This document shows, piece after piece, positions 1 through 12,570 of a stretch of DNA of 64,000 nt. A program made the position numbers and the translations under genes. The stretch is from Saturnia japonica. Its lineage: Eukaryota; Arthropoda; Insecta; Lepidoptera; Saturniidae. Under the pieces are notes generated by a model. That model had not been told where the DNA came from, searched no databases, and saw nothing but the letters and a program-made list of their open reading frames with translations. The stretch lies in the NCBI GenBank assembly GCA_033032175.1, contig CM065323.1, forward strand, positions 4,278,001-4,342,000, in the 5' to 3' direction. Every line of letters starts with the position of its first letter. The stretch's first letter is position 1.

Positions 1-420
1 CTCCGGCGTGATGCTGTGTTTATCCGGAACGTTTACAACATAATAGAGAGCATTAGTCCGATCCACTTTTGACATCATTATCTGTGTAGTCGACTCACGA
101 TAACCTGCGACGGCGTCCGTCGCACCCGCCCCGCCTCGGCGAGGCGCTCGGCCGGCAGTCGCGCGCGTCCTCGCTCGTCGTATGGTTGTGTTTATTGCGA
201 GTTATATGCCACCATAGTTAGACAAAGGTTCTAAAGGCGATTCACTTTTGGCGGGTATTCGGACGTGAGCGGCGAGAGTGATGCGACGGTATGCTCCGTG
301 AAGCTCGCCGGCGGCTTATTTGGGACACTGAAATCTGTGCCGTGGAACGTTTGTGATCACACTTGGATTGCAGTGTTGGATTCTAGGATAGGATCGGACG
401 CGGCACACTACGGTTTTTTT
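1..420. promoter_or_regulatory. CpG-rich block, possible distal promoter or 5' UTR exon
   Basis: Bases 100-330 are far richer in CG dinucleotides than the surrounding AT-rich DNA, with runs such as CGCACCCGCCCCGCC and CGGCCGGCAGTCGCGCG. GTGAGC at about 264 could serve as a splice donor. No ORF starting here reads into a recognisable protein. It may be an upstream untranslated exon or promoter of the lilli-like gene, or a conserved enhancer. Nothing in the sequence decides between these. Confidence 0.3.
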
Positions 421-1862
421 TTGTAAGAAATCATCGCTCTGTCGGATGTAATGTCCATGATGTTGAGTCATGCATGACGCACTTGATTGCCATTTGTTGA
501 TTTACGAACCGATAGATCTATTTTAACACGAATAATTATGAAGTATCCGATTAAATTGTTGAGCAGTTTTAATAACCAAAACATAAATTAATACTTAATA
601 CACAAAAAAAAAAAAACAATAAATACTTTTCATGTGGTTAATAAAAATGAGTAAAACGTAAAAACCCTCTAGGTGACTTACATATCATTTATCAATAAAG
701 ACATTATTATGCGAGCGGGTGCTGAAATTGATCCAAATGACATAAATGATCTCTCGGCCGCGTATGATATGTCAAACTAATAATGATTCTCATTACTCCC
801 ATTAAATATGCATTATATCTTAATAATCCTGACTATAAGTACAATGTAAGCAAGGCTGGTTATTAAAGATTTTTTTGACTATGATAAAAAACGATATGAC
901 TTTTCGGATAAACAAGTACAGGGCCCCGATTATCAATTCTTTGGGGACAATCGAACCTACATATTATGTTTTTATTCATTATTACTTAAAGTTAAAGAAT
1001 TACGTTATATATTATTAAAGAAATAATTAAACATAACTAAATTAACAATATTTTATTGTTTATCATAATTAATTTATTATGAGTAATTATAAGCTGAAAT
1101 CCGTTTTCTATGTTTACCGCAGTGTGTCGCCACTCGCCACCGGCTATGATACAATACGCTATATCGCCTGAACCATTCACGATTCCAATTTGCGTTAATT
1201 AATTGCAAAAACAAGCACGAATTAAGCAAAAATAAATTTTACATATCTTCCCACTATCATGTTGAAGGTCGTGCACGATTATGATGCTATACCATCTTAA
1301 TAGTTTTGACGTAGTGTCTTCTTACGGCGGAAAATTTGTTGTTAAACAGAATCAGTGAATTGAGATGTTACATTACCATTGTTAATTCCGAGTAATGCAA
1401 CGATAACGTTATAAAACATAAATAAACAACTGCTTTTATATATGTATATAACAATGGATCACCTAAGTAAGAGTTGGTCAGTATAAGTGTTTAGTCAGGG
1501 AGAATGTTTTTATACTATCCCTGAACTACTAGAAAGGATGGAACAACTAAATAAATCCCTGAAATTCATAAAAATGGGAGCACTGTAAACAATTAAAAAA
1601 TTGAATGTTGCTTCGTTTGCTTTTTTATGACCCGATAGTTACTATTTTTAAATAACTCCAGCTTTAATACACTAGCTGGCCCTGCAGACTTTGTTCTGTG
1701 TCCATTCCAATAGTAAATAACTCGACTACAGCCCCTCCAAACCTCCCCCCAACCTGATTTTTTTATCAGAAAACTTTCCAAGACCATAGTACCAAAAAAA
1801 AAATTAAACATATCCATCGTTCGAATCGTGAGTTATCATTTTGAGTTGATAATAATCCAATT
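421..1862. other. AT-rich DNA, nothing recognised
   Basis: Only short A/T runs and a small TATATATGTATATA stretch near 1435 are visible. The reverse ORF at 1593-1817 shows no motif and includes homopolymer-encoded residues, so I do not call it a gene. Confidence 0.6.
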
Positions 1863-2469
1863 AGGTAAGTTCGCCTACTATGGACCACGCTTTTGCAAAC
1901 CCTTATAAATGTTATTTAAGAAGTATTTAAAATTAAAGAACATCAAAAATATATAAATTGTTTATAATTGAAATAAAAACATAGAACAAAAATCATGTTT
2001 TAAAATCACTTTAATAAGAAAATCTGTTTTTAAAAAGCTTCTCTAAGGGCTTTATTATTAATAGGTGTTCTCAATAAGGCCCATTTCCATTCCTTAGGTA
2101 TTTCTGAATCTATATTATTTTAGTATTGAATTTAAATATTATAGTAAATGATTTCACATATATTATCGTTTCCGAAAGATTAATCTATAAATTTAATAAA
2201 AAAATTAAGTAATAGCCCTTATAAAGACTATATGAACTTTACTGCACAATAGTACGTTTGTCTTATGTATTTTAATAAAACACAGTTTGGTTTTATATTG
2301 TTATTTATTAACTGAAATAATTTTAAGCATGGAATAACAAATATTTAGGAAATTTTTCAGTTAAAGCCTATGGCCTTATTAAATCTATACAAATCACATT
2401 TTTAGCAGTGAGCCTTATTTAGACTATCAATTAATACCATTAATTATAATGAATTTATAAAACATTTTT

Positions 2470-2760
2470 GTTAATAGCATGACTATGCTTTTGTTTTGAA
2501 TTAAGGGAACTCCCATATTTGAGGCCACCCTTATCCTTTCCGCCAAATCTTTTTCTTGAGCTTCTTTAAAATTGTCTTCCTTCTCATACTCTTCACTGTT
2601 CTTCCAGACTTTATATGTTGCTAAGACTTCGTCGTTATATCCGTTCCGACAATTGGCTATTTCTTACTTTTTCCAAAGTAGTCACCAAATCGTTTTGAGC
2701 CCATCCTGTACCTGACTTTTTTCTGTGTTTTTTCCATATTTCTTGCTTTCCTTAAAAAAT
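2470..2760 (-). pseudogene. Possible transposase remnant inside the 1.5-kb TIR element
   Basis: Read on the reverse strand, the segment gives a Lys/Glu-rich helix-forming peptide including YNDEVLATYKVWKNSEEY and EKDLAERIRVASNMGVPL. The latter resembles the linker between DNA-binding and catalytic parts of pogo/Tigger-type transposases, where a run like E-LA-RI...A..G.PL is common. Frameshifts and stops interrupt it on both sides, and no catalytic Asp triad can be read. The family assignment is tentative. The position inside an element with terminal repeats supports a transposase origin more than the peptide does. Confidence 0.35.
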
Positions 2761-2837
2761 GTACTTAGTCTTTAGTAACAGCTAGTGGCATGAACTAGTG
2801 AAGTACGTTTAGTAAGTAGTAATAGAAGACTGTATTA

Positions 2838-2860
2838 GTATGATAGTAGTAGTAGTAGTA
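2838..2860. repeat. Short AGT trinucleotide repeat
   Basis: About seven consecutive TAG units form a small microsatellite within the 1.5-kb DNA element. Confidence 0.7.
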
Positions 2861-3333
2861 TAATAGTAAATAAAGTAGTTTAGTTTGAGTTCATCGAATC
2901 ATGTAAACACGTCTTTACAATTTTCATATACCAAATAAAGTCCGGTCTTTATATGGTAACAAAGGGAATGGACCTCCTTAGGCATTTGGCTATTGCAGAG
3001 AAAACTAACCAAAATTAACAAAGAAAACAGTGATTTGAAGAACATACCTTCACAGTCTGCTCCTCGATGTTATTTATTCCTTCACATTCAGAAATTTATT
3101 GCAAAAACAAAAGAGAAACACTCGAATTTGTCAAGATAAAATGAACAAATTTTATTAATCAAACAGTACGATGTGACATGTAATGCGTTGAATTCAGTTG
3201 ATGCCTACGCACTTATAGTGATTGGTCAATGAGGAGCGTCAGCGCGAGATTTGATTTAGATTGAGTATCGGGAGGGAGGTTTTTGAAATGGTGGCCCTTA
3301 TTAAGAAGTGGTCCTTATTGGGCGAACATACCT

Positions 3334-5564
3334 TAGAAAAAAAGCAATTTCAGTTTTTCCAAAATTCCGGGTAACTTTTTTTCTTTACATAGAAACCTAA
3401 TTCAGACTATTACGAACATTCTAAAATAGAAAATAGCCAAATCGTTCCAGCCGTTCTCAAGTGATGGCGCTTACCAATGAACAGCATCATTTTTATTTAT
3501 CTATATTCCAAATATCAAGGGAAATTAATAAAAAACGTCATCAGCCTGTATTAAATAATTACTTGTTATAGATTTACAGTTCACTAGTCAATCGGTCTTT
3601 TTGTAAAATATTACTCCATTTTACAAGTCTTGTATCCAAAACATAAATGGCAGTATTATATCGAAGAAGATAAATTTTAACAAAAAAGAAAACCAACTTT
3701 CAAAATTTTGAGGAGTTTCCTGGTATATCTGCGAAATCATCTAAATCGGTTCATAATCAAAGAATTTGTGCCTGAATGTCCTTTATAACGTTGTCCTATT
3801 TTTGATGTCGCTTAAAAATCGTTTATAAAAACAAAACGTGCCCGACAATATACAAGGAAATTACAAAAGAGGTTATATACCGTAGCTATTGCAGGAGACT
3901 AAATGATGGCGGTGACCACCGATGGTCATCATCGACTTTCTTTGATTTTAATGTATTGAAGTTTCTATACTCCTGAGTAAAGCCAAGATAGACAACGAAA
4001 ATTAGTTTACAGTCTTTACTTCAATGCCAAACGGAAGTTTTGTTGTGATCATTAAATATAAGAAAAACGAGATGACATAATAAACCAAAATCCGTTAGTT
4101 AGTAGTTTGCGAACCTATGGGTAGACAAATAACTTTTATCGGGATTTTAAAACAATGAATTAAAATATAGATTTGCAAGCACAACAAAGGATCCTAACGA
4201 TACGGTTGTGAAGGATGATCTATCTACGTGATAACGTGATTATAATATAACACGAGCTCACTTGATCGACAATGAACGTGTTAAAATATCAACACAGAAT
4301 CAGAATTTAATCAACACATTAGATTATCTCAAGATTAGTTTGAACTGGAGATCCTATAGTACCGAACGTCTAGACTTGGAGGGTTATCGCGTACTCCTTT
4401 AACGAACATCTACCCAATGAAATGGACAACCGACGACGCTATTTATTTCCCGCCCGTCCCGTTTACTTGACCACATTACGAGCTCTGTGAATCACGGTAG
4501 AGTTTCACCATTTATTGTGAACTCTGGGCTCTTTGCTTCCATATTTACTTACATTTATAAAATTATTATACAGTTGAATCAGACGTTTAAAACTAGTTTC
4601 AGGTATTATGCTTCCTTAAAATTACTATTTTGTGTTCATTGCAAATCATTTAATTTGTTATTTCCTTGTATTTGATTTACAAAAATCTTTCATTTCTACA
4701 TTACATAAAGAGCCTAATGTCAAAATTTTATTAGCTTTGCAGTTTCGTCTTATGCATTAATCTTAGTTTGTTTTATAATAATGTTTTTTTAAAACATTGG
4801 TTATATTGTAGAAATAATATGATTAAAATATAATTTATTTAATAACTTAAATGTAATTGTTTATAATTCAGAATATTATCAGAGTATGTATTAAAATGTA
4901 GTATTCATAAATCATTGTAATAAACTAAGTAACATAAAATCCGTTAACGTGAATCTAATAAGCAATTAGTTTAGTTAATATTGTAGAACCGTAATATTCA
5001 ATTCGGATCCTAATATTCCATGGATACATCATTTTCAGGTACCTATATAATAATTATCTCTGTCTATTTTGATAAGCGTGAAGATATAGGTTTAATAAAA
5101 TCGAGAACCTAGCTTCAGTTATAAATATAGAGCCAAGCATGTTGAAAATATCCATGAATTTCTGTAAATAGTACCTATGTTTGTTTTGTTACGATTTTAG
5201 CGTATCACAACATTCACAGCGACGTAGAGTGGTCCGACTTGGCTCTCGATTTTAAACTGGGTTAATGTGTCCGAGATGTGGGTCGGTTAGCGTTACGCTA
5301 TCGTACGATACCTATAGAAAATTAAACTCGCTTTAATGTAGATTAATATTTGTTTTAATGACCTTGGGGAGGTCTTCGAGATTATTTTGGGTGATAGGAA
5401 ACGGCAATAGTGGCAGTAACACCCACAATAAGGGCACGTTTGGGTGGGGTGGTAGTGATTTCTGTGCCAGACTAGGTCGCGACCACCATTAACATGTTGA
5501 TAAACTCTTTTGGGTTTGTCACGTTTCGGCATCAGTCCGCGTATATCCAGCTGCCGAGACGCTT
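3334..5564. other. No gene seen; AT-rich with one family A repeat
   Basis: Apart from the family A copy, nothing is recognised. The forward ORF 4487-4675 and the reverse ORF 5293-5532 (Cys- and His-containing but without a spaced zinc-finger pattern) are not supported as genes. Confidence 0.55.
3664..3850 (-). repeat. Interspersed repeat family A, copy 1
   Basis: Family A is defined by copies in this window. In the sense direction it reads: CGACTTC(A/G)AAAAA with a GGAGG run, TCAATTCGAATGTAT, a stretch with GTTTATGAACCG, then ATTTCATTGGCATTGGACC, and an end near TTAAAAATTGTCTTG. This copy is reversed and lacks the middle segment, going straight from the GGTATATCTGCGAA portion to AATCATCTAAATCGG. 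Confidence 0.7.
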
Positions 5565-5660
5565 GCAGGCCGGCATGACTGCTACGACAGTTTTTTTTTA
5601 ATTGTACTGTTTAACCATGAGGCACAGTGGCGTCACTTCCCATGGTACAATTAAAAAAAG
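5565..5660. repeat. SINE-like 5' fragment followed by a 14-bp-arm inverted repeat
   Basis: TGCAGGCCGGCATGACTGCT at 5565 matches the start of the SINE-like family at 19300, 38528, 60040 and 60390. It is followed by an inverted repeat with arms TTTTTTTAATTGTAC and GTACAATTAAAAAAA around a ~38-base loop. Confidence 0.5.
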
Positions 5661-5675
5661 CTTTTTAATCGAGTT

Positions 5676-5866
5676 AAAAAAAAGGAGGAGATTCTCAATT
5701 CGAATGTATTTGGATGTTCAGCCTTAACTTCTTTTGTTTATGAACCGGTTTGGATGATTCTTCTTTCCTTGGTATCCTTCAGGTTGGTCCAATTTTAATT
5801 TCATTGGTGTTGGACCTTCGACTTGGGTTCGGTTCGGTTTTTTGTTAAAAATTATCTTTTTGATAA
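5676..5866 (+). repeat. Interspersed repeat family A, copy 2
   Basis: It starts with an A-run and GGAGGAGATTCTCAATTCGA, passes GTTTATGAACCGG and TTCATTGGTGTTGGACCTTC, and ends near GTTAAAAATTATCTT, in the same order as the copy at 63142. Confidence 0.75.
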
Positions 5867-8136
5867 TACGTACATATTTTCAATTCATGAAATTTTGATT
5901 ACATCATTTTTAAACTTATTTCAGTGAATTTACTTGAATCTATAAATTTTACATAGGTTGATACGACGTCTAAATAGTGCAATATGATATTTCATATGGG
6001 AATTAAACAGTGGATAGGCAAACAAACAAAACACAATCGAATTGAAGTTAATTTGATTGGACGACTTATAAATAGCGCAGTCGCTTTGTGAATATGTCAT
6101 GAGTTAGCAGTTTGAGATAATAATTTGAACCCTACATTTTATTAATTTCCTATTTTATTTAATACCTATGAAATATATGTTTATTGTCGATACAGTTAAC
6201 GATACTAAAAAATGCGATTTGCAATTCCAAATCGATAAAATGAAAAACCAGTCTTTATCTTCAAATCATAAAATGTGAGAGTATTCGTGATTTAATGAAC
6301 GTGTTTTTACGAAATACTATAGGTATTATAAATTTAGTAATTTAACATATGCTTAATATATTATGTCTTCTATCCTAATACGTTTATTTTACGTAATAAA
6401 TGTTTATAGAAATAATGTTTTTATACGACATTAGATAACATTATAAATAAATATACGACAATTTAGTCATTTGTTTGTAGTCAAGATAGGAGCTGACTTA
6501 TCCGTGCTCTCTGTACATATCTACATGTTAAATAAATTTGTTTGCAAAAACTGTCAATGTATTCAACAGTCTGTGCCGACTTGTTGTCTTGAAACTGTTT
6601 AATTCAATACATTGTGAAGTGACATATGACTATATGTGTTGTAAATATGAATGTAATATCCAAGTTCAAGCACACGTGACCTCAAGGTAAAATGTTCATT
6701 TCAATGCTGCCAGTAGGTATTGTTTTTCTTTCGTTTATTATTTTATTTTTATTCATATTTTATGACTTGTCGAAACCCTACTGATGATTTTTATAGCATA
6801 TCAATTGAGGAATTATATATAATTCTTGCCATTTAAAATTTCATTAAAATCGGTTATTAATATATTGGCTATAAGCTCTGGTGTACAGGTGTTTCCGTTT
6901 AGTGACTAGGGAGTAGCAACCTGTCGAGGAATTACTACAGTAACGGCTGTTCATGTATCTCAGAGCCATTTAACATCAGATGAGGTATTTTGCTGTTTAT
7001 AAATTACTTTACAGAAAAAATATGTAGTGGAAAAAATTGTTAAAAATTAAATAATTTCAAAATTGTTATAATTTAGAATTATTTATCACTTTCCGACGCA
7101 GTTGTAAAAACACAAATATTAGTTGACATATCATTTTAAATATATCATAATGAATAATAATAAATCATTATAATTATAATAAATATTTCAAATTTTGTCA
7201 CTATACCTACTGTTCACTTTACCGTGGTTCGGTGTCTGAGATTTGTATTTGATTAGAATTTAACACAATATGATAAATTCAACAGTAGTTTTAAATTTTA
7301 AGTTTTAGTTTTTAGTTTTAGTAACAATGTAAAGATACCTTCCACTCAACTGGGTCATTTGTTGCGCTTTGTTCATGCAGCTAAGTTACTGTGTCGGTCG
7401 CTGACACAGTTGTATAGTTCTTGAATCATAGGGTACATATTTTCAATTTATCGTTACGAACAAAAGGTCAAGGTTATTTGAATTAAGATAAAGAAGGGTT
7501 TACTTGTATCCCCCAGGACCTTTTTTAACTCCGTTAGTACAAATTTAGTTATAAATTATTATTAGTATTAATTATGTATTCATTTTCACTTGAAACCCAT
7601 GTTCTTTTATAAAGTTCATATTTTTGAGTAGTATATTATTAGTGCTTCATAATTCGATGTTGCATCTAATTGGTTTGTTGTTGGTGAAACACGGACCTTG
7701 TTGTCAAGCGATTCCGGATTCCAGACTAAAGTAAAATTTATAAACAAAGGTTTGTGTACGTGATCCAGGTGCTCTTTTATATCCCTGTATATAACATGCG
7801 GCATCAGAGAAATCAAAATAAAAAAAAAACTTTATACAATTTAGGTTCTAAGAAGGCACTCATGAACGTCAAAACACTACTGCTGGTTCGGAAAATATCC
7901 CGTATATAGATAATATATATCGAGAAGAACCGGTAAGAAACTCGATTGGGTTTTCTTATCAACTGTACAAATGTTAATATTATATTAGGTATAATAATAA
8001 TAATTTAGTTGATGCACAGAGAAGGGGTCACTTCCACACATCACTATCATTCACATAATGATCCACCTTATAAATAACCTTTTGACAGTAAAGTCATCTA
8101 AAGTGTATAGTGTTATCATATTTAATATTTCGCAAA
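5867..8136. other. AT-rich DNA, nothing recognised
   Basis: No convincing ORF, terminal repeat or RNA gene is visible. The reverse ORF 7616-7816 shows no motif. Confidence 0.55.
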
Positions 8137-8400
8137 TTTATAGAATGTAAACAATCTAAAAGTAAGAGTTGTAATATTAGTTGAACAGATCGTTAATAGA
8201 TGGCGCCTCATACATATTCTTTGAATATTATATTTTAATTAACAAACTTATACATAAAACTGATATTTGCATCATTAATTTTAAAGAAGAATTATGAATA
8301 ATATGGCGTTGCCACAAAAATATCTTTGAGAAATAATATTATATAGAAATAATCAATGTTCAACATTATTTAACTTAAATCATTCAAGGTTTTATATAAA
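8137..8400. repeat. Interspersed repeat shared with 26690-27020
   Basis: AGAATGTAAACAATCTAA, TTAATAGATGGCG, CATTAATTTTAA(A/T)GAAGA and TTATA(T)AGAAATAAT occur in this order both here and at 26700-26970. The second copy begins at a Helitron-type terminus (ACTAGCTGACCCGTGCG), so this is probably a diverged non-autonomous Helitron. Confidence 0.6.
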
Positions 8401-8439
8401 TCTTATAAAAATCTATATAAAATCATGTTATAAAGAACA

Positions 8440-8628
8440 AGATAATTTTTAACAAAGAAAGAAAACCAACACGAATGATTTTGAAGCGTTCCCTGGTGTT
8501 TCTTCTAAGTTGAAGTCCAATGCCAATGAAATTAAAATGGGACCACTCCTGAGGTATCCCTCTATCAAACAAAAAAATAAATCATCCAAATCGGTTCATA
8601 AACAAAGAAGTTATGGCTGAACATCCTT

Positions 8629-8660
<32 letters not shown>

Positions 8661-8703
8661 TACATTCAAATTGAGCAACCTCTGGTCTTTTTTTGTAGTC
8701 GGT
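8440..8703 (-). repeat. Interspersed repeat family A, copy 3, with an AT microsatellite
   Basis: This is a reversed copy: it opens with the AGATAATTTTTAACAAAGAAAG end, carries CCAATGCCAATGAAATTAAA, and closes with TTTTTTTGTAGTCGGTTA. The A-run (8628-8644) has expanded into A(16) followed by a TA repeat (8644-8661). Confidence 0.75.
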
Positions 8704-8839
8704 TAATAAAATCGACACTACATTGTATAATAACTCTATCGAGGAGAACAATATAAGCCAAATAACCTAGAAGTGAAGCAATAATTCCCCAAAATGATAA
8801 GGTATCTCATGTTTAGGATTACAAGGGACAAAGGCAGTG

Positions 8840-9100
8840 AAGACGTCCACCCCAGTAGTATAGCCGTCGCGTCGGTAACGCGCAACACATATCAATCACG
8901 CGGGAGAACACCCGCGTAATAGCTCCTCATGACCCTTGTTTAAGAAAAAAAAAACCACGAGGCGTCCTATTTACCGCCGGTCGCCGCTAAATAAGGCAAA
9001 AAGTATCCGGTAGGCATACCCGCAATTAATCATCGAGCCGGTCGCGCCCGCGCCCCGGGAACTTCGCACGTAATCACTGTACTCTCGTATCTACGATTCG
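8840..9100. promoter_or_regulatory. CG-rich island, possible conserved regulatory DNA
   Basis: This island is noticeably CpG-rich (CCGTCGCGTCGGTAACGCGC; GGTCGCGCCCGCGCCCCGGG) within AT-rich sequence and lies about 2 kb upstream of the probable first lilli coding exon. No ORF or known motif cluster can be named. Enhancer or upstream promoter are both possible. Confidence 0.25.
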
Positions 9101-10899
9101 AGATTACACTTAGACTGCTTCGGATAATATTTATTTATTCATAATCCTGTAAATCCATCGTTTTCGATCTAATGAGATTTATTTGCGTTGAAATATTCTA
9201 ACAGTTGATAAAACGTTTTCGTTTTAAATTTATTTCAAATGTTTTTTATCAACTTTGTTTTTACCAGGTTTAAGTAAAATGTTTTATTTTTTCTACTATG
9301 TTTGTACACGTACGCTATTTGCTCAGAAAGTACACGACTTACACTACCGATTTTTGTGATTTTTTTATTGCGGTAATCTATAAACAAGTTTTTTTTTACG
9401 GTTTCAGTAGATACAATGTTAAAGTACCATTTTTATGTAAAAACTTATATTGTTTATTAAATATGTTATTACGAGCAATCATAAATCATCATAAGTAGTC
9501 GTCTAACGATAAAATTAACGTTTCATATAAAGTCATTAAATTAGATCATTTTATTTTAAATTCTAAATTGTCACTAGTTTTTATTTATCGTGGATATTTC
9601 ATAAAGTAAATTTTAAAATATGAGTTTATAAAACGTAGTTATTTTTTAAAAAGTAACATTTTATACTTCATAATATCGGATCTGAAAAAACAACTAAACA
9701 TAAAAAATATTTATTCAGAAGTACAAATTATATTTATTTATGTAACAACCCTTTCACTGATTTACTCAATTAACATATATGCAAAATAATATAATATAAT
9801 ATAGATAAAAACGCACTTGTAAAATTGTAAGCGCAAATCCTAAACAGGTAGTAACAACATACTGTAAAATTGATAATTGGATTTTGAAGTGATTCTTCCG
9901 TTCCAAATGCAGACAATTGTTTTTCTCGTATGTATTTCATTATGCATACAATGCTTATGTCAATCATGAAATTAAAACTATATCGTGTTTTTGTATTCCT
10001 TTGACATTAAAATAAACGTTTTCCTTGTGGTTTCCGTTCGCTCGAACGAAACGTAAATGGGAAATAAGTATTGTTCCTTGTATGCAAAACTGTTTTTAAG
10101 CTTGGTAAAATCCATTTAGTTAGTATGTTTTATTTTTGATTAATTATCTTTTTTAATGGTCGAGAAAATGATACCGTGGATTTGCTATTGTATAATAACA
10201 CCCTTTATGGTGGGTGCATAGATCACAACCTAAAACCCGGAAAAATCTGTTAATTTATTATGCTAAAATATTCTACGCCCACCTCTTTCACGCCATTTGT
10301 ATCAAACTTTTTTATTTTTGTTTATTGTTATAAAACGTTTAATATTAATTACCGCGCCTTTTCAATAATAAAAAATACAAATTTCGTATCTATTTAAACA
10401 TCTTGAATTTTAAATTACTCATTTGTTTCAGATTTAAACCTCTTAAATTTCTATATTCTGTGAAAGATGAGATATATTAATAAAAAATTGTAGCCTCGAT
10501 TTTACTTTCATTTACTTACTAAAAGTAAATTTATTTATCTAGATCTCTGCTAAGCCTTTAGGGAAATTGCGTGGCTTAGTTAAATATAACAAATGATATT
10601 GTAATTTCGGATATATTTTTCCATTTTGTAATATAGTTTTCGTTTACTTAATGTCAAATATCTAAGTCATACGAAACCGTATAGCGGTACATAATTTATA
10701 TTTAAAAATATTATTGCTCTTACATGTAACTTAGGTTAGTTTATGAGTGTTCTAAAATATATGGTAGAAAGAGATGAAAGATTTCAATAATTATGTAAAT
10801 AATTGATTGTGAATGTTCATTTTTATGGCTGTCAAGTTGCACATGTAACAAACAATTATCACGACAATATTTTGAAACAGTACGCGTTGCGTCCGACGA
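9101..10899. other. AT-rich DNA, nothing recognised
   Basis: The ORFs here are short, AT-driven and without motifs. The reverse ORF 10741-11010 overlaps the presumed 5' UTR of the lilli-like gene and is not called. Confidence 0.5.
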
Positions 10900-11143
10900 A
10901 AACAAAATACTGCTTTCACAGCTCTTAGAACTAAACGTTTGATGCAGTTCAATGAACGAAAATGTTCGTCCGCGGTGTAGATTGAACACCAAATAGAACA
11001 GTATAAACAAATGATTATCAGTGATTTTTAGTGTATGTATATTGATTTTACGTGAAAACCAGATAGTGATATTATTGTGATTGCAAGTGAAAATTCGTTA
11101 ACTATTATCGAAGTAGTAAATAACAGTGCACCAGATAGCTGGT
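10900..11143 (+). promoter_or_regulatory. Possible 5' UTR/core promoter upstream of the lilli ATG
   Basis: The 240 bases before the ATG lack repeats seen elsewhere in the window and contain an arthropod-type initiator match, TCAGT, at 11018-11022 in an ATTATCAGTGA context. I see no TATA box at the expected distance and no clear downstream promoter element. The 5' UTR could equally be spliced from further upstream, for example from the CpG-rich block at the left edge. Confidence 0.25.
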
Positions 11144-11199
11144 ATGCATATGTGTTATGAGAGGCCGGGAGTTGTCACCGCCCTGAACGGATCCGTTGG
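11144..11199 (+). CDS. lilli: Probable first coding exon of lilliputian-like AF4/FMR2 gene
   Basis: A short open segment starts with ATG at 11144 (a second in-frame ATG at 11150) and runs 18 codons plus two bases to a consensus donor GTGAGT at 11200. The peptide begins MHMCYERPGVVTALNGSVG. An in-frame TAA at 11117 blocks extension upstream, so 11144 or 11150 is the start. The two leftover bases (GG) pair with the single leading G of the exon at 35680, giving Gly followed by YDKWDRDR with no frame break. That phase fit, the good donor and the reading direction are the evidence; the peptide itself matches no domain I recognise. The intron would be 24,480 bp and phase 2. It could instead be a chance ORF beside an unrelated GTGAGT; RNA reads joining 11199 to 35680 would settle it. 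Confidence 0.6.
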
Positions 11200-11699
11200 G
11201 TGAGTTTTATATTAGGTAATTAATTTAACGCACCTTCAGAATTAAAGAGACTTGCATATTTCGAAATTTTAACATTTTAACTTTAGCTCATAGATTAACC
11301 CTAGGTGACATCTTCATCGAATTACGTTATATTAAAATAAATTTATCAAATTATATGAATTTCCCTTTACTACAAAATGTGTAAATACGAAACCTTTTTT
11401 CAAAGTTTTCCAAAAAGTATTTTTTTGACCGAGGCATCTATAATTCCGAAGGTGCGACGCGACATCTTATTTATCTACTATCGCTCCACATCTATACTGG
11501 TATAGACAGAAATGGTTACAATATGAAGCGTAAGTTGCTACCGGTATCTTTGTATGCGTTGTAAAATTGTCAAACATAAAGATATGTCAGACTTTTTTTT
11601 AAGTCATAAGTATATTTATTAGTTACTGCTGATCCTTAGTAGAGAAAGCTTATTAATATAGACTATATCACTTACGGAACATCATGTTATTATTTAAGA

Positions 11700-11940
11700 G
11701 ATGAAGGGCACATAGAAGTCTTTTAGAAATTTCTGTCTGGTTGGGTAACCCGACTGATTTCAGAAGACTGCAGTCAAAAGTATCCTTGTGCTGTGTTCTG
11801 GGGGTTCAAGGATGTAAACACACTGTGATACTTTTGGTGTTATAAGCGTCCATAGACTAAGGTAACCAATTGCTATCAGGCGGGCTGTACGCTTTCTTGT
11901 CACCTTCGTTGTATGTGTCAAAAAAAGCAAAACCGTGTAG
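11700..11940 (+). mobile_element. LINE 3'-end fragment
   Basis: The segment contains GTGATACTTTTGGTGTTATA, AGCGTCCATAG and ACCAATTGCTATCAGGCGGG, the usual untranslated 3' end of an abundant lepidopteran LINE. The element at 41205-41580 shares this block on the opposite strand. No coding part survives here. Confidence 0.5.
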
Positions 11941-12570
11941 ATTCACTATTAATACATGTAGGTTTGTATATGATGTGTTATTTAAATAAAACGCCATCTA
12001 TATAAAATAAGTTAAACTCTATTTTAAAGCTGAAGAAAGGTAAAATCTATTTCAGTAAAGAGTTTACATGCTAACGATAGAACACTTGAATATTTGCCAA
12101 AATCGGTGCTTTTAAACTGGCAGTTAATTTTTATTTTGTCATTATTTTTATAAAATATGAGTGAAAGATGTGTCAGTTCACTTGTATAGCATCTACTAAA
12201 TCATTAGAGAAAATAGTTTCTTGGACACTAATACGTAATAATAGTTTTAAAATACGAACCTGCAAATTCTCCAGCTCTGTACAAAAACCGTTTCTAAACA
12301 AAACTTACGGGATTAATCTCCGCGTAATCGTAATTCCATCGTAATTCTTGTAGATCTTTATTACCTCACTGGATGTCGTGCTGGAAAAACTGTCAAGCAT
12401 TCAGAATAAGACTATAATGATGAATTAGATAATGTACGTGAAATCCGAATCATTATTCTCGGTAAAATCTCGTTCTCGCGGCGAAGCGGTATGGCGAATC
12501 GAATTTTCGCCGGTTAAACATATTAGTCATCTGTACTTTATAAATCTAGATATTTTTCATTATATACAGA

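Larger units (their letters stand above)
1863..3333 (-). mobile_element. Decayed DNA transposon with matching terminal inverted repeats
   Basis: The left end reads AGGTAAGTTCGCCTACTATG and the right end, reverse-complemented, reads AGGTATGTTCGCCCAATAAG; both continue with GACCAC. The ends match at about 80 percent over 25 bases. Inside, motifs of the form GGCCCTTATTAA recur near both ends, as expected of subterminal transposase-binding repeats. The reverse strand carries a broken transposase-like stretch at about 2470-2760. The flanking duplication is unclear (TA or TTA). Confidence 0.6.
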
